In this document: positions 32,790 to 41,723 of the stretch, one piece after another
How the letters are laid out: each line of letters opens with the position of its first letter
Position numbering within the stretch: the stretch's first letter is position 1
NCBI GenBank assembly: GCA_946414465.1
Contig: CAMKOP010000006.1
Span: 1 to 48,995 of the forward strand
Reading direction: 5' to 3'
Origin: an uncultured Candidatus Saccharibacteria bacterium
GTDB lineage: Bacteria > Patescibacteriota > Saccharimonadia > Saccharimonadales > Saccharimonadaceae
Length of the DNA: 48,995 nucleotides
Translations under genes and position numbers: made by a program
Notes under the pieces: model-generated
Seen by the model: the letters and a program-made list of their open reading frames with translations, nothing else
Told to the model about the DNA's origin: nothing
Databases searched by the model: none

Positions 32790-34982
32790 TTATTTACCCT
32801 TTGCACAGCTACAAACTTTTTCGAAAGGCACATCGCCTTCTAAGCGTCCACAATGTGGGCATCTTTCGCCTTTAATAATGCCGGAGAAGCCACAAACTGG
32901 GTCACGATCTACTGGGTGGTTTACGGAACCATAACCAATCCCGCAATCGTGCATCTTACGAATCACCGCCTCAAAAGCTGCAATGTTTTGTGATGGGTCA
33001 CCATCGAGTTCGATGTAAGTAATGTGCCCAGCGTTACAGAGATTATGATACGGCGCTTCAATTTCAATCTTCTCAAAGGCCGAAATTGGGAAGTATACTG
33101 GCACGTGGAACGAATTAGTGTAGAACTCGCGGTCAGTGACACCTGGAATCTTGCCGAATTCTTTGCGGTCAAGTTTAGTAAAGCGACCAGCGATACCTTC
33201 AGCCGGCGTTGCAAGCAGTGAGAAGTTTAATTTATACTTCTTGCAATACTCATCACATCTTTCACGCATATGAGTAATGATATCAAGACCAAGTTCGCGC
33301 GAATCTTCATCTTCACCGTGATGCTTACCGGTCATCGCAACGAGAGTTTCTGCGAGACCGATAAAACCAATCGAGAGCGTCCCGTGTTTAATCACATCGC
33401 GTAAAGTGTCATTCCAACCGAGTTTTTCTGAGCCAAACCAGTTGCCTTGCCCCATCAAGAATGGGAAGTTACGTACGTGCTGGTTGGCCTGGAAATCAAA
33501 TCTTTCCAGAAGCTCATCCTTCACTAAATCCATTTTCTCGTCTAATTCTTTATAGAATCCATCCCAATCTGCTTCTTTTCTTTCACCAAGGCAAATTCCG
33601 TGTTTAATACCAATCCTTACTAAGTTTACAGTAGTAAAGGATAAGTTACCACGACCGGTCACAATACCATCCGACTCAGGGAATACAGAAGCAAATACCC
33701 GAGTCCGACAACCCATCGTCGCAATTTCCGTACGATAATCGCCCTTCTTGTAGTATTTTAGATTGTATGGTGCATCGATAAAGCAGAAGTTCGGGAACAA
33801 ACGCTTTGCCGACACTTGCATCGCTTTTTTAAACAGATCGTAGTTCGGATCATCCGGCTCGTAGTTAATCCCTGACTTCACTTTGAAAATCGAAATTGGA
33901 AAAATCGGCGTCTCACCTTTACCAAGACCATTTTCCGTGGCTTGGAGTAAGTCCATCGAGACCAACCGCCCCGCCGGAGTAGTATCAGTACCGAAATTAA
34001 TCGAAGTAAATGGCACCTGTGCGCCAGCACGCGAATGCATAGTGTTTAGATTATGTACGAAACCTTCCATTGCCTGCAAAGTCTCACGCTCGACGTCCTC
34101 ATTTGACGCTTCGACCACTTCTTTTGGCCATTTAGCCTTTTCAAGCTTCTTGTCGTCGCCATATTCATAATTATCTTTGACTTCTAGCTCAATCTTTTTC
34201 TTGGTGAATTTGTTATATTTAGCCAAATTTCGCTTCAAGGCCTTACGGAATGATTTATTCACACCTGGCGCCATCGCATAATCAAAATTCGGAATCGACT
34301 GACCACCGTGTTGCTCATTCTGATTAGCTTGAAGTAAAATCGCCGCTAGCGCCCCATACGAACTAATAGAATTCGGCGTACGAAGATGCCCGTGGCCAGT
34401 GTTAAAGCCTTTCTCAAATAAGACAAATGGATCAGATTGGCAGCAAGTCAAAGTCCCAGTTGCATAAAAATCAAGATCGTGAATATGAATATCACCATTA
34501 TCATGCGCTGCGGCAATATCTGGCCGAAGTAGAAGCGACTTAGCAAATACTTTGGAGCCTTCCGCGCCAAATTGTAACATCTTACCCATTGCCGAGTTCC
34601 CATCGACGTTGGCATTCGAACGCTTCACATCTGAATCTTCCGACGCAGCAGCGTGCGAAATCGTCCGATAAATCATCATTAAATCTGACTTAGCGTCCCG
34701 AATTCTTGATCGCTCTTGGCGATATTGAATGTAGGCCCTTGCCGTCTTCTTGAATGAAGATTCCATCAAAACCTCTTCTACAATATCCTGAATCTGCTCA
34801 ACATTCGGCGTACGTGCCTTAATCTCTTTCTCTGCGCGCTGCAATACCTTCTCTGCCAAAGCCTTCGCTCTGTCATGCTTAAACTCTTCTGTAGCGAGTC
34901 CTGCCTTCGCAATCGCCTCCGTAATCTTCTCTGGGTCAAACTTTACGATTTTCCCATCTCTTTTAACTATTCGTTTGAACAT
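32790..34982 (-). CDS. nrdD: Anaerobic ribonucleoside-triphosphate reductase
   Basis: The 730-residue class III reductase carries an N-terminal ATP-cone (FKRIVKRDGKIVKFDPEKI) and the catalytic barrel with GTLTCCQSDPF, NFDYAMAPG, and ATMGCRTRVFAS. The C-terminus has DPVCGFSG and CPHCGR, then ends PFEKVCSCAKGK. The usual radical motif (RRVTGY/RVCGY) is therefore absent, see findings. ATG 34982 is chosen because AAGGAGG lies eight bases upstream; an in-frame ATG at 35000 would put that RBS inside the coding region. It is followed directly by nrdG and controlled by a promoter with two NrdR-box-like sequences. Confidence 0.88.
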   Translation of the reverse strand: MFKRIVKRDGKIVKFDPEKITEAIAKAGLATEEFKHDRAKALAEKVLQRAEKEIKARTPNVEQIQDIVEEVLMESSFKKTARAYIQYRQERSRIRDAKSDLMMIYRTISHAAASEDSDVKRSNANVDGNSAMGKMLQFGAEGSKVFAKSLLLRPDIAAAHDNGDIHIHDLDFYATGTLTCCQSDPFVLFEKGFNTGHGHLRTPNSISSYGALAAILLQANQNEQHGGQSIPNFDYAMAPGVNKSFRKALKRNLAKYNKFTKKKIELEVKDNYEYGDDKKLEKAKWPKEVVEASNEDVERETLQAMEGFVHNLNTMHSRAGAQVPFTSINFGTDTTPAGRLVSMDLLQATENGLGKGETPIFPISIFKVKSGINYEPDDPNYDLFKKAMQVSAKRLFPNFCFIDAPYNLKYYKKGDYRTEIATMGCRTRVFASVFPESDGIVTGRGNLSFTTVNLVRIGIKHGICLGERKEADWDGFYKELDEKMDLVKDELLERFDFQANQHVRNFPFLMGQGNWFGSEKLGWNDTLRDVIKHGTLSIGFIGLAETLVAMTGKHHGEDEDSRELGLDIITHMRERCDEYCKKYKLNFSLLATPAEGIAGRFTKLDRKEFGKIPGVTDREFYTNSFHVPVYFPISAFEKIEIEAPYHNLCNAGHITYIELDGDPSQNIAAFEAVIRKMHDCGIGYGSVNHPVDRDPVCGFSGIIKGERCPHCGRLEGDVPFEKVCSCAKGK

Positions 34983-35075
34983 GAAATATACCTCCTTCAA
35001 TGTATTTCATTTTCATTTTTAATATAATCCATGACCTTTTTGTAGGCGAATACGGTGGTAATGCTTGTGTGTATC

Positions 35076-35129
35076 ACCCTACATCTAGTGTCTTGTATCT
35101 ATCATACACCACTAAATCTAGTATTTCAA
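35076..35129 (-). promoter_or_regulatory. nrdDG promoter with two NrdR-box-like sites
   Basis: A promoter TTGAAA (35124-35129) - 17 bp - TATGAT (35101-35106) reads on the minus strand toward nrdD. Two copies of a CTAxATCTAGT motif, at about 35076-35091 and 35109-35124, are offset by 33 bp, about three helical turns. They match the known NrdR box (ACACWATATNTWGTGT type) and straddle the -10 and -35, as expected for repression. Confidence 0.65.
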
Positions 35130-35266
35130 GCCTTTTATGCTAAAAATGTAAAAATTACAACAAAAAAACTCTCGTGGTGGGGCTTGATTCGCCAGGTTTT
35201 AACAATATATAAAGATGACAACAGCGGAGCGCTTGAATGTTATTAAAAATATGGGATAATATTTAT

Positions 35267-37009
35267 ATGAGAAAAGGAACTGTTAGCTTAAAAGAGTGGT
35301 GTATCGACAACGATAGGCTCGACATACTTTCTAGTTTCGATGAAAAGAAAAATGGATTTTCTGCGGCCGAAATAGGCAGAGCAATGTCCCAAAAAGTCTG
35401 GTGGACATGCCTAAAATCGGCAAAACATAGCTACTTGTGTAGTACGGCGAACAGAACAAAGGGGCGCGACTGTCCGTATTGCGCGGGTAAAAAAATCTTA
35501 GTGGGTGACAATGACCTTTTTTCCACTAACCCAGAACTAAAGGCGGACTGGTTCTATGAGAAAAATCAAGCAGAAGACTTATATCCAGAAAAGTGCACAT
35601 CGGGCACACATAAAAGTGCGTGGTGGAAATGTAGTAATTGCGGTTATGAATGGAAGGCAATAATTTTTAATCGCTCAAGAGGACATGGCTGCCCGTCATG
35701 TTCTCATTCTCCAGAGACAGTGCACAAAAGCAGAGATATTTCTACTAGCGCTCCGTGGTTATTAGAAGAATGGGATTACGAACGAAATACCCTTAATCCG
35801 AGTGAAGTTCTTATTTCTTCAGACAGAAAAATATCCTGGATATGTAGTAAATGTGGCTATCGCTGGACAGCAACCCCAACGAATAGGTTTCATGCAAAAT
35901 CTGGGTGCCCAAGATGTGCTGGCTCAGTCGTTGATACCGGCGTAACTGATCTTGCTACCGATAATCCAGGAGTAGCCAAAATGTGGGATTATGAAAAAAA
36001 TACATTACGCCCAGACCAGGTGACTTCCAAGACCCATCAAAGAGCGTATTTTATTTGTCCAAAAGGACATAGTTTTAAAGCAAGTATCGCGAATATTTCT
36101 AGGGGGGAGGGGTGTCCAATATGCGGAAGAGAGCGAAAAGTATCGATGCCAGAACACGCGTTATTTTATTATCTGAACAAGATATTCCCAGACATAGAAC
36201 AGACGTGCAGGCTTGAATGTATGGAGAATAAAGAGCTCGATCTATTCATTCCTTCAATTAGGCTAGCGATAGAATATGATGGTTCATGGTTCCACTCCAA
36301 TATTGAACGTGACATAAAAAAATACGAACTATGTAAAAAGAATGGGATAAGACTAATTAATATACGTGAAGAGAAATGTCCAGAACTCCCAGGACACATG
36401 GAAACGATCATCAGGAACAATAACACTAACGAATCATTAAATGACGTTATAAGGACTCTTATCAAGCAGATCAGCCTAGAATATGACATTAATTCTGATA
36501 TTGTAGTAGATGTCGATAAAGACCAAAGTGAAATACTTAGTATGTATATCACTCATGAAAAAGATAATAGCCTTGCGACTCAATTTCCGGAAATAGCAGC
36601 CGAATGGGATTACGAAAAAAATGATGGGATTAACCCCAAAATGTTTACCCCTGGTTCAAATAGGCGTGTCTTCTGGAAATGTAGTAAATGTGGACATAGA
36701 TGGAAAACCGGTATCAATAGTAGAACCGGAGGAACTGGGTGCCCAGCATGTTCCAGAAAAACTGGGAGCGCGAAAAAAGCATCGGACGGCCCAGATAGAT
36801 TATTAAAAAATAATGCATTGATAGAAGAATATGATTTCACGAAAAATAACTACGACTTGGACACGTTAAGGATTGGCAGCCATAAAATTGCATGGTGGAA
36901 ATGCAGCAACTGTGGGTGCGAATGGCAAGCTGATATTCACGTCAGAGCACGGGGCGGGCACAAATGCCCTAACTGCAAAGCGAAACACGATGTCGATACT
37001 ATTAAATAA
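35267..37009 (+). CDS. Six zinc-ribbon repeats with central Vsr-like nuclease domain (paralogue)
   Basis: A 580-residue protein with the same plan as the island protein at 13699-15990: four ~70-residue zinc-ribbon repeats, a central nuclease-like domain (from about residue 293: MPEHALFYYLNKIF, ELDLFIPSIRLAIEYDGSWFH, NGIRLINIREEKC), and two more repeats. Here most first knuckles are full CxxC (CSNCGYEW, CSKCGHRW) rather than CxKGH. GATAAT (35255-35260) lies exactly six bases before ATG 35267, favouring it over the in-frame ATG at 35237. The next gene begins inside its last codons, indicating a functional pair. Probable DNA-binding nuclease with a defence-like role; unproven. Confidence 0.78.
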   Translation: MRKGTVSLKEWCIDNDRLDILSSFDEKKNGFSAAEIGRAMSQKVWWTCLKSAKHSYLCSTANRTKGRDCPYCAGKKILVGDNDLFSTNPELKADWFYEKNQAEDLYPEKCTSGTHKSAWWKCSNCGYEWKAIIFNRSRGHGCPSCSHSPETVHKSRDISTSAPWLLEEWDYERNTLNPSEVLISSDRKISWICSKCGYRWTATPTNRFHAKSGCPRCAGSVVDTGVTDLATDNPGVAKMWDYEKNTLRPDQVTSKTHQRAYFICPKGHSFKASIANISRGEGCPICGRERKVSMPEHALFYYLNKIFPDIEQTCRLECMENKELDLFIPSIRLAIEYDGSWFHSNIERDIKKYELCKKNGIRLINIREEKCPELPGHMETIIRNNNTNESLNDVIRTLIKQISLEYDINSDIVVDVDKDQSEILSMYITHEKDNSLATQFPEIAAEWDYEKNDGINPKMFTPGSNRRVFWKCSKCGHRWKTGINSRTGGTGCPACSRKTGSAKKASDGPDRLLKNNALIEEYDFTKNNYDLDTLRIGSHKIAWWKCSNCGCEWQADIHVRARGGHKCPNCKAKHDVDTIK

Positions 37010-37589
37010 AGATTTAGACCTCGAGCTACTCTATAATGAGCTCTTAATGAGACGTAAGGCGCCGTGGAATAACGGAAGAATAAACGACCGCCATTCGTTC
37101 CCAGAATTAAGCAAGTTATTTAAAATAATAAACTCAGGCGTAGAAGAAGAGCCGTTCTTATATCGGGGAAATCTATTCCGCATACATCAGGGATACTCCA
37201 TGCTATACAACGATATAGATATGAGCAGAGAGGTACTGTGTGGGTCGATCTATGATGATGGCAGTTGTTATGTTTTGCCAATTACGAAATACGATGAGAA
37301 ACTTGTAGCATACAGTTTGAATCCTGATTTTGCGAGAGATATTTATTACAAAGTGCGCGGTGATGAAACGGCCGTTATTATCCATGCCAATACAAAGGAT
37401 AAATATGGCATTTACGGCAACGAACTCATAAGGGTGTTGGGCGGGCAAATGGATAAATTTTACGAAGAATATGAGGTTCTGTTCCCGCTGTCAAAAAAAT
37501 ATGTGGTTAAAGAATATAAAACAACACCAAATAGATTCAGATACTACAAGCGTGCTGAGGGGAAAAACTGGCGCTCCGCACACCACTAA
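36990..37589 (+). CDS. ADP-ribosyltransferase-like protein (tentative)
   Basis: A 199-residue protein starting at ATG 36990, 20 bp inside the zinc-ribbon nuclease gene; a longer frame exists but runs through that gene. I do not recognise a close family. The order of motifs fits the R-S-E group of ART-fold enzymes: LYRGNLFR (R59), AYSLNPDFARDI (S109), and FYEEYEVLFPLSKKYVV (E160-x-E162), the last resembling the ARTT-loop ExE and following strand of exoenzyme-type ARTs. If so, it would modify a protein or nucleic acid using NAD+, a common toxin or effector activity. The tight coupling suggests that the nuclease-like protein and this one act together. Confidence 0.5.
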   Translation: MSILLNKDLDLELLYNELLMRRKAPWNNGRINDRHSFPELSKLFKIINSGVEEEPFLYRGNLFRIHQGYSMLYNDIDMSREVLCGSIYDDGSCYVLPITKYDEKLVAYSLNPDFARDIYYKVRGDETAVIIHANTKDKYGIYGNELIRVLGGQMDKFYEEYEVLFPLSKKYVVKEYKTTPNRFRYYKRAEGKNWRSAHH

Positions 37590-37824
37590 TACGGAAAGCT
37601 TCAGATGGATTAGATGGGACGGGTAGGTGGCTAAAAGTATACAAGCGATTATGAAGATCTAACCAAATTGTTGGGGATTTAACCAACAAAATTACAGGAG
37701 TAAATTACGGTTTTTGACGTGTTTTTGTCGCAAAAATGACATAAAAATAGCCCTCTATTCTTACAAGGGATTTAACAGACATTTACAGATTACGGAATAG
37801 TTGAAAACTATTTTATAAACCGTT

Positions 37825-37901
37825 TGGTGGGGATTACAGGGCTTGAACCTGTGACCTTACGAATGTGAATCGTACGCTCTAGCCAACTGAGCTAAATCCC
37901 C
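37825..37901 (-). tRNA. tRNA-Val (CAC)
   Basis: Minus-strand cloverleaf: acceptor GGGGATT/AATCCCC, D arm GCTC/GAGC, anticodon stem TACGA/TCGTA with loop TTCACAT (anticodon CAC), T arm ACAGG TTCAAGC CCTGT, discriminator A and encoded CCA. It shares a palindromic promoter with prfA. Confidence 0.95.
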
Positions 37902-37914
37902 AGATTACGAAAGT

Positions 37915-37932
37915 ATGTTATAATTATAACAT
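37915..37932. promoter_or_regulatory. Palindromic bidirectional promoter for prfA and tRNA-Val
   Basis: An 18-bp perfect palindrome, ATGTTATAATTATAACAT, presents TGTTATAAT on both strands. The plus-strand TATAAT (37919-37924) is exactly six bases before the prfA ATG. The minus-strand copy (37923-37928) points to tRNA-Val, whose 5' end is at 37901. Confidence 0.65.
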
Positions 37933-38968
37933 GGATATCGAAAAATATAAAGACGAACTTCAAGAATTAGAAAACTTTTTGGCCTCGCCAGATGCTTTTT
38001 CTCATCCTGATTTTGCTAGTAAAAGTAAGCGTGTGGCCCTTCTTCATCAAATAATCGATTTAGACCGTCAAATTACCCAATCTGAAACAAATCTAAAAGA
38101 AGCCGAGGCCCTTATCGATGACCCAGAGCTTGGCGAAATTGCAAAAGAAGATGTAAAATCCTTGAAAGCGTCTCTCGAAAAAAACAAAGCCGAACTCGAA
38201 GAATTGCTCATTCCTCGTGACCCCGCCGATGATAAACCAGCTATTCTAGAAATTCGTGCTGGCGCCGGCGGCGACGAAGCTTCCCTATTTGCCGGTGAGC
38301 TTTACCGCCTTTATACCAAATATGCTGAAAACCATAATCTAAAAGTCGAGCTCATTAGCCAAAACGAAAACGAAGCCGGCGGCATGAAGGAAGTCATATT
38401 CAAAATTAGTGGTGATAATGCATACGGACAATTAAAATTTGAAGGTGGCGTCCATCGCGTCCAACGTGTCCCCGTCACTGAATCTCAGGGCCGCATTCAC
38501 ACCTCAACCGCTACCGTAGCAGTTCTTCCCGAGGCTTCCGAGCAAGATTTAGTAATTAGCCCCGAAGATTTACGTATCGACATTTACCGTTCTGGTGGGC
38601 ATGGTGGTCAGGGAGTCAATACCACTGATTCCGCCGTCCGCATCACACATCTTCCCACCGGTCTCGTCGTCGCCATGCAAGACGAACGCTCTCAACAACA
38701 AAACCGTATTAAAGCTATGAACATTCTCCGCTCCCGACTTCTCGAACGTAAAAAGGAAGAAGAATTAAAATCCGCCTCTGAGGCTAGAAAATCCCTCATC
38801 GGCACCGGCGACAGAAGCGAAAAAATCCGCACCTACAACTTTCCCCAAGACCGTGTCACCGATCACCGCATCCACTACTCCCGCTCCAACATCTCTGCTG
38901 TTATGGACGGCGACATCGACGACATCATTCACGAGCTAGTAAAGCATGAAAGAGAACTCAAAGACTAA
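37931..38968 (+). CDS. prfA: Peptide chain release factor 1
   Basis: A 345-residue class I release factor. The recognition loop is PVT ([12 protein letters not shown]), marking it as RF1 (UAA/UAG) rather than RF2, and the catalytic loop is [10 protein letters not shown] with the GGQ. It is slightly shorter than the ~360 residues of E. coli RF1. The transcript appears leaderless. prmC begins inside its last codons, the usual pairing of a release factor with its methyltransferase. Confidence 0.93.
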   Translation: MDIEKYKDELQELENFLASPDAFSHPDFASKSKRVALLHQIIDLDRQITQSETNLKEAEALIDDPELGEIAKEDVKSLKASLEKNKAELEELLIPRDPADDKPAILEIRAGAGGDEASLFAGELYRLYTKYAENHNLKVELISQNENEAGGMKEVIFKISGDNAYGQLKFEGGVHRVQRVPVTESQGRIHTSTATVAVLPEASEQDLVISPEDLRIDIYRSGGHGGQGVNTTDSAVRITHLPTGLVVAMQDERSQQQNRIKAMNILRSRLLERKKEEELKSASEARKSLIGTGDRSEKIRTYNFPQDRVTDHRIHYSRSNISAVMDGDIDDIIHELVKHERELKD

Positions 38969-39608
38969 AGATTTTTACGGCCGCGATTTTATCGTGACGA
39001 AGGACGTTTTAATACCACGCCCAGAGACAGAACAGCTAATTGATATGGCGCTTGACTTGTCCGGCAAGCCCTATCTTCCTGGCGTCAAACCGAACAAACG
39101 AGTTTTACCAGAAAACCCAGTAATTCTCGACGTCGGCACCGGCTCTGGCTGCATCGCCATCACCCTAGCTTTAGAATTAAAAGAAGCCAAAGTCTACGCT
39201 ACGGACATCTCAGGGCCAGCTCTTAAAATCGCACAAAAAAACGCGCAAAACCTTCACGCATCTATAATTACCATTATATCATATCTACTCGAAAAAGTCA
39301 AGGATAGCACCCTTCCCACCCCAGATATAATCGTTGCTAATCTCCCCTATGTCGACGAAGCCTGGCCTTGGCTAGATAAAAAAGCTCTGGAAAAAGAACC
39401 TTCTATTGCTCTCTACGCAAAAGACCACGGCCTAGCTCTTATCAAGGAACTAATCGCCGAAGCCTCTACCATCAAGACACCATATTTAATTCTCGAAGCT
39501 GACCCCTGCCAACATAAAAGTATTGAACACTATGCCAAGAATAATAAATATATCCTGCAGAAAACCACAGGATACATCCTTTATTTTAAAAATAAAGACG
39601 CTATTTAG
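38946..39608 (+). CDS. prmC: Release factor glutamine methyltransferase, short form
   Basis: The 220-residue product has the PrmC core: [23 protein letters not shown]-binding [13 protein letters not shown], and the active-site loop NLPYV where the family normally has NPPY. The N-terminal helical domain of ordinary PrmC (~280 residues) is missing, so it is a reduced form. It should methylate the GGQ glutamine of RF1. It overlaps prfA by 23 bp and the convergent htrA gene by 8 bp. Confidence 0.85.
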   Translation: MKENSKTKDFYGRDFIVTKDVLIPRPETEQLIDMALDLSGKPYLPGVKPNKRVLPENPVILDVGTGSGCIAITLALELKEAKVYATDISGPALKIAQKNAQNLHASIITIISYLLEKVKDSTLPTPDIIVANLPYVDEAWPWLDKKALEKEPSIALYAKDHGLALIKELIAEASTIKTPYLILEADPCQHKSIEHYAKNNKYILQKTTGYILYFKNKDAI

Positions 39609-40842
39609 CGGAATACGCTCCAAGTGTCACATTTACCGCCATCTCATTACCATCACGAAGAACTGTAAGTTGTACTGTATCGCCAGGTTGATATTCACCA
39701 ATAAGAGAAGATAACGAGCCGGCTTTACCAATTTTAATACCATTTACCGCCGTAATGATATCCTTATCTTTGAGCCCTGCCTTATCCGCCGGACTTTCTT
39801 TTACAATAGCAGAATATTTCGCTGAATTATAAAGATATACACCAGCGCTTACTGGCAAATTATATTCTTTAGCGATATCAGGGGTTATTTCCACCGAATA
39901 CACTCCAATATAAGCTCTCTCAGCTTTACCTTTTTCAATCAATTGCTTCAGCATACCCTTGACCGAGGAAATCGGAATTGCAAAACCCATATTTTCTGCC
40001 GAAACACCAGTTGCCGTATTAATACCAATCACTTCGCCCGCTGCATTAATTAAAGGCCCCCCGGAATTACCAGAGTTAATCGCCGCATCAGTCTGAATCA
40101 TATCCGAAAGTTGCTCACTCATCGATCCAGTGCTATCTGTCGCCGTAAGCGACCGGCCCGTCCCCGAGATAATTCCTGAGGTTACAGTATTTTGATACAT
40201 CCCCAAAGCATTACCAATCGCAATCACCTGTTGCCCGACCGTAATCGTCTTTGAATTCCCAAGCGTCGCTGGCTTCAGATTTGAAACCCCATCAATTTTA
40301 AGAAATGCCACGTCATTTAGCGGGTCTGTAGCTACGAGGTCCACATCTTCAAAAGTCGTCCCGTCAAAGAGCACCACGTTTATTTTCGTCGCTCCATCAA
40401 TCACGTGCTTATTAGTTAAAATATAGCCATCCTCAGTCACGACAATCCCCGTCCCTGCCGCCGAAGAATCATAGCTCATTCCAAAATAACCTGTCGTTTT
40501 AATCGAAGTCACAATCGACACCACACTTTCCGATACCTTACTCACAATGTCCGCCACTGAACCCTCGACGAAATTCGCCGAATTACCATCTGCACCGTCA
40601 CCCAAAATCGTTAGCGGTGTCGAAGATTTATTATAACTTAAAATGCTAAAAACCGTACTCGTACCAGCCAAAATCAAAGCCAGAAACGCCAAAATGATTG
40701 CTAGCCAATTTCCACTCTTTTTCGCCTTAGTCACAGTATCCTTTTTTGGCTCATCTTTAACTTCACTTACAATTTCTTCAGCCAAAGCCTTCTCCTTTTT
40801 AAATTTTTCTTCCTCAAAATTTTTACCCATTTCTTTTTCCAT
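39601..40842 (-). CDS. HtrA/DegP-type serine protease with PDZ domain
   Basis: A 413-residue membrane-anchored S1C protease. A charged cytoplasmic N-terminus (1-43) precedes one membrane helix (about 46-69). The protease domain has the catalytic His in LTNKHVID (H146), Asp in DPLNDVAFL (D177) and Ser in NSGNSGGPL (S260). A single PDZ domain (about 310-405) contains SPADKAGLKDKDIITAVNG. It degrades or refolds misfolded envelope proteins. AAGGAGG lies just upstream and the preceding membrane-protein gene ends eight bases before it, so the two are co-transcribed. Confidence 0.9.
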   Translation of the reverse strand: MEKEMGKNFEEEKFKKEKALAEEIVSEVKDEPKKDTVTKAKKSGNWLAIILAFLALILAGTSTVFSILSYNKSSTPLTILGDGADGNSANFVEGSVADIVSKVSESVVSIVTSIKTTGYFGMSYDSSAAGTGIVVTEDGYILTNKHVIDGATKINVVLFDGTTFEDVDLVATDPLNDVAFLKIDGVSNLKPATLGNSKTITVGQQVIAIGNALGMYQNTVTSGIISGTGRSLTATDSTGSMSEQLSDMIQTDAAINSGNSGGPLINAAGEVIGINTATGVSAENMGFAIPISSVKGMLKQLIEKGKAERAYIGVYSVEITPDIAKEYNLPVSAGVYLYNSAKYSAIVKESPADKAGLKDKDIITAVNGIKIGKAGSLSSLIGEYQPGDTVQLTVLRDGNEMAVNVTLGAYSAK

Positions 40843-40850
40843 TTTCCTCC

Positions 40851-41633
40851 TTAGATATTAAATATTGGATTACTAAACCATATTACAATAATGCCAACCA
40901 GTATCACACCAAAAAGCACCGGTCCAATAATGTGGCGGAATCGAAAATCATCTTGATAACGAATTATCGCTTGTCGCGCATAATTATAAATAAACGCAAA
41001 AATTGTAAGTATTATCGCTACCTGTGGAATCCGAATGCCTGACGCTCCAAAAGTATAAACAATTGCCCAAGACTGGCACAGCCAAGCAATTTCCGCAAAA
41101 ATCAGCCCACAAACTAGAGTTGTCATAGTAAAATCCCTATTACTCGTTTGCGAGAGCACGTGCCGACTCGCTGCATAGCCCACTAGAAACGCCAAAAATA
41201 TCGTAAACACCGGGCTCTGCCCTGCAGTTACAAAAGTCGTAGCCGAAATGCCAAGAAACACCGCAATCAAAGATTGTGCCAAAGTCGCGTTTTCGCTAGA
41301 TAGTGGTTTAATAATTACTAACCAAATTACATAAAACGACATCAGCACAAAATCTACCGGTAAAAGTGTATTCCCGGCATAATAAGAAAGTAACACCACG
41401 CTCATCCCGACAATCAAATCCACCAAATTTGATTTTAAATTTAGCCATAAATAGCGCCTTCTTACCGCAAAAATCCGCCATTTCGACACTAATACAAGCA
41501 AAAATCCGAACAGCGGACTACTGCTAAACACCGTAACAAGCACCGCCCCAATCCCAAGTAAAATATTCAGGAAAATATGTACCGCACCGCTTGCAATATT
41601 CCTCGATTTCCTTGCTAAAATATAATCTGCCAT
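40851..41633 (-). CDS. Multi-pass membrane protein of unknown function
   Basis: The 260-residue protein has about eight predicted membrane helices and short charged loops (KWRIFAVRRRYLW, RYQDDFRFRH). I do not recognise a family. TCTGCTATAAT lies eight bases before ATG 41633. It is first in an operon with the HtrA-type protease, hinting at an envelope-related role. Confidence 0.7.
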   Translation of the reverse strand: MADYILARKSRNIASGAVHIFLNILLGIGAVLVTVFSSSPLFGFLLVLVSKWRIFAVRRRYLWLNLKSNLVDLIVGMSVVLLSYYAGNTLLPVDFVLMSFYVIWLVIIKPLSSENATLAQSLIAVFLGISATTFVTAGQSPVFTIFLAFLVGYAASRHVLSQTSNRDFTMTTLVCGLIFAEIAWLCQSWAIVYTFGASGIRIPQVAIILTIFAFIYNYARQAIIRYQDDFRFRHIIGPVLFGVILVGIIVIWFSNPIFNI

Positions 41634-41723
41634 ATGCCTATATTATAGCAGATTTCTGAAAAGAAACTTAAAAAACGAAAGCGTTTCAACACCTTAAATT
41701 CAAAAAGGTGATATAATAATAAA

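Larger units (their letters stand above)
35175..37832. mobile_element. Possible small insertion at tRNA-Val carrying nuclease and ART-like genes
   Basis: Two genes unlike their surroundings lie between the nrdD promoter and the 3' end of tRNA-Val. TGGTGGGG occurs at 35175-35182 and again as the CCA/acceptor end of tRNA-Val at 37825-37832, each followed by (C/A)TT. No integrase or transposase is present. The last 235 bp (37590-37824) hold no gene, only a hairpin TTGTTGG/CCAACAA at 37668-37689. The short repeat could be chance; the case rests mainly on gene content and position. Confidence 0.4.

Noticed and set aside
35055..35246. Plus-strand 63-codon frame upstream of the zinc-ribbon paralogue
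   Set aside because: It covers the nrdD promoter and NrdR boxes on the opposite strand and has no RBS or recognisable content.
36873..36989. Extended start of the ART-like gene
   Set aside because: The extra 39 codons are an alternative frame of the last zinc-ribbon repeat; ATG 36990 gives a short overlap typical of coupled genes.
37601..37824. Possible CRISPR array or tRNA fragments near tRNA-Val
   Set aside because: Recurrent GGGGATT and ATTACAG words are not evenly spaced and no repeat exceeds about 10 bp.
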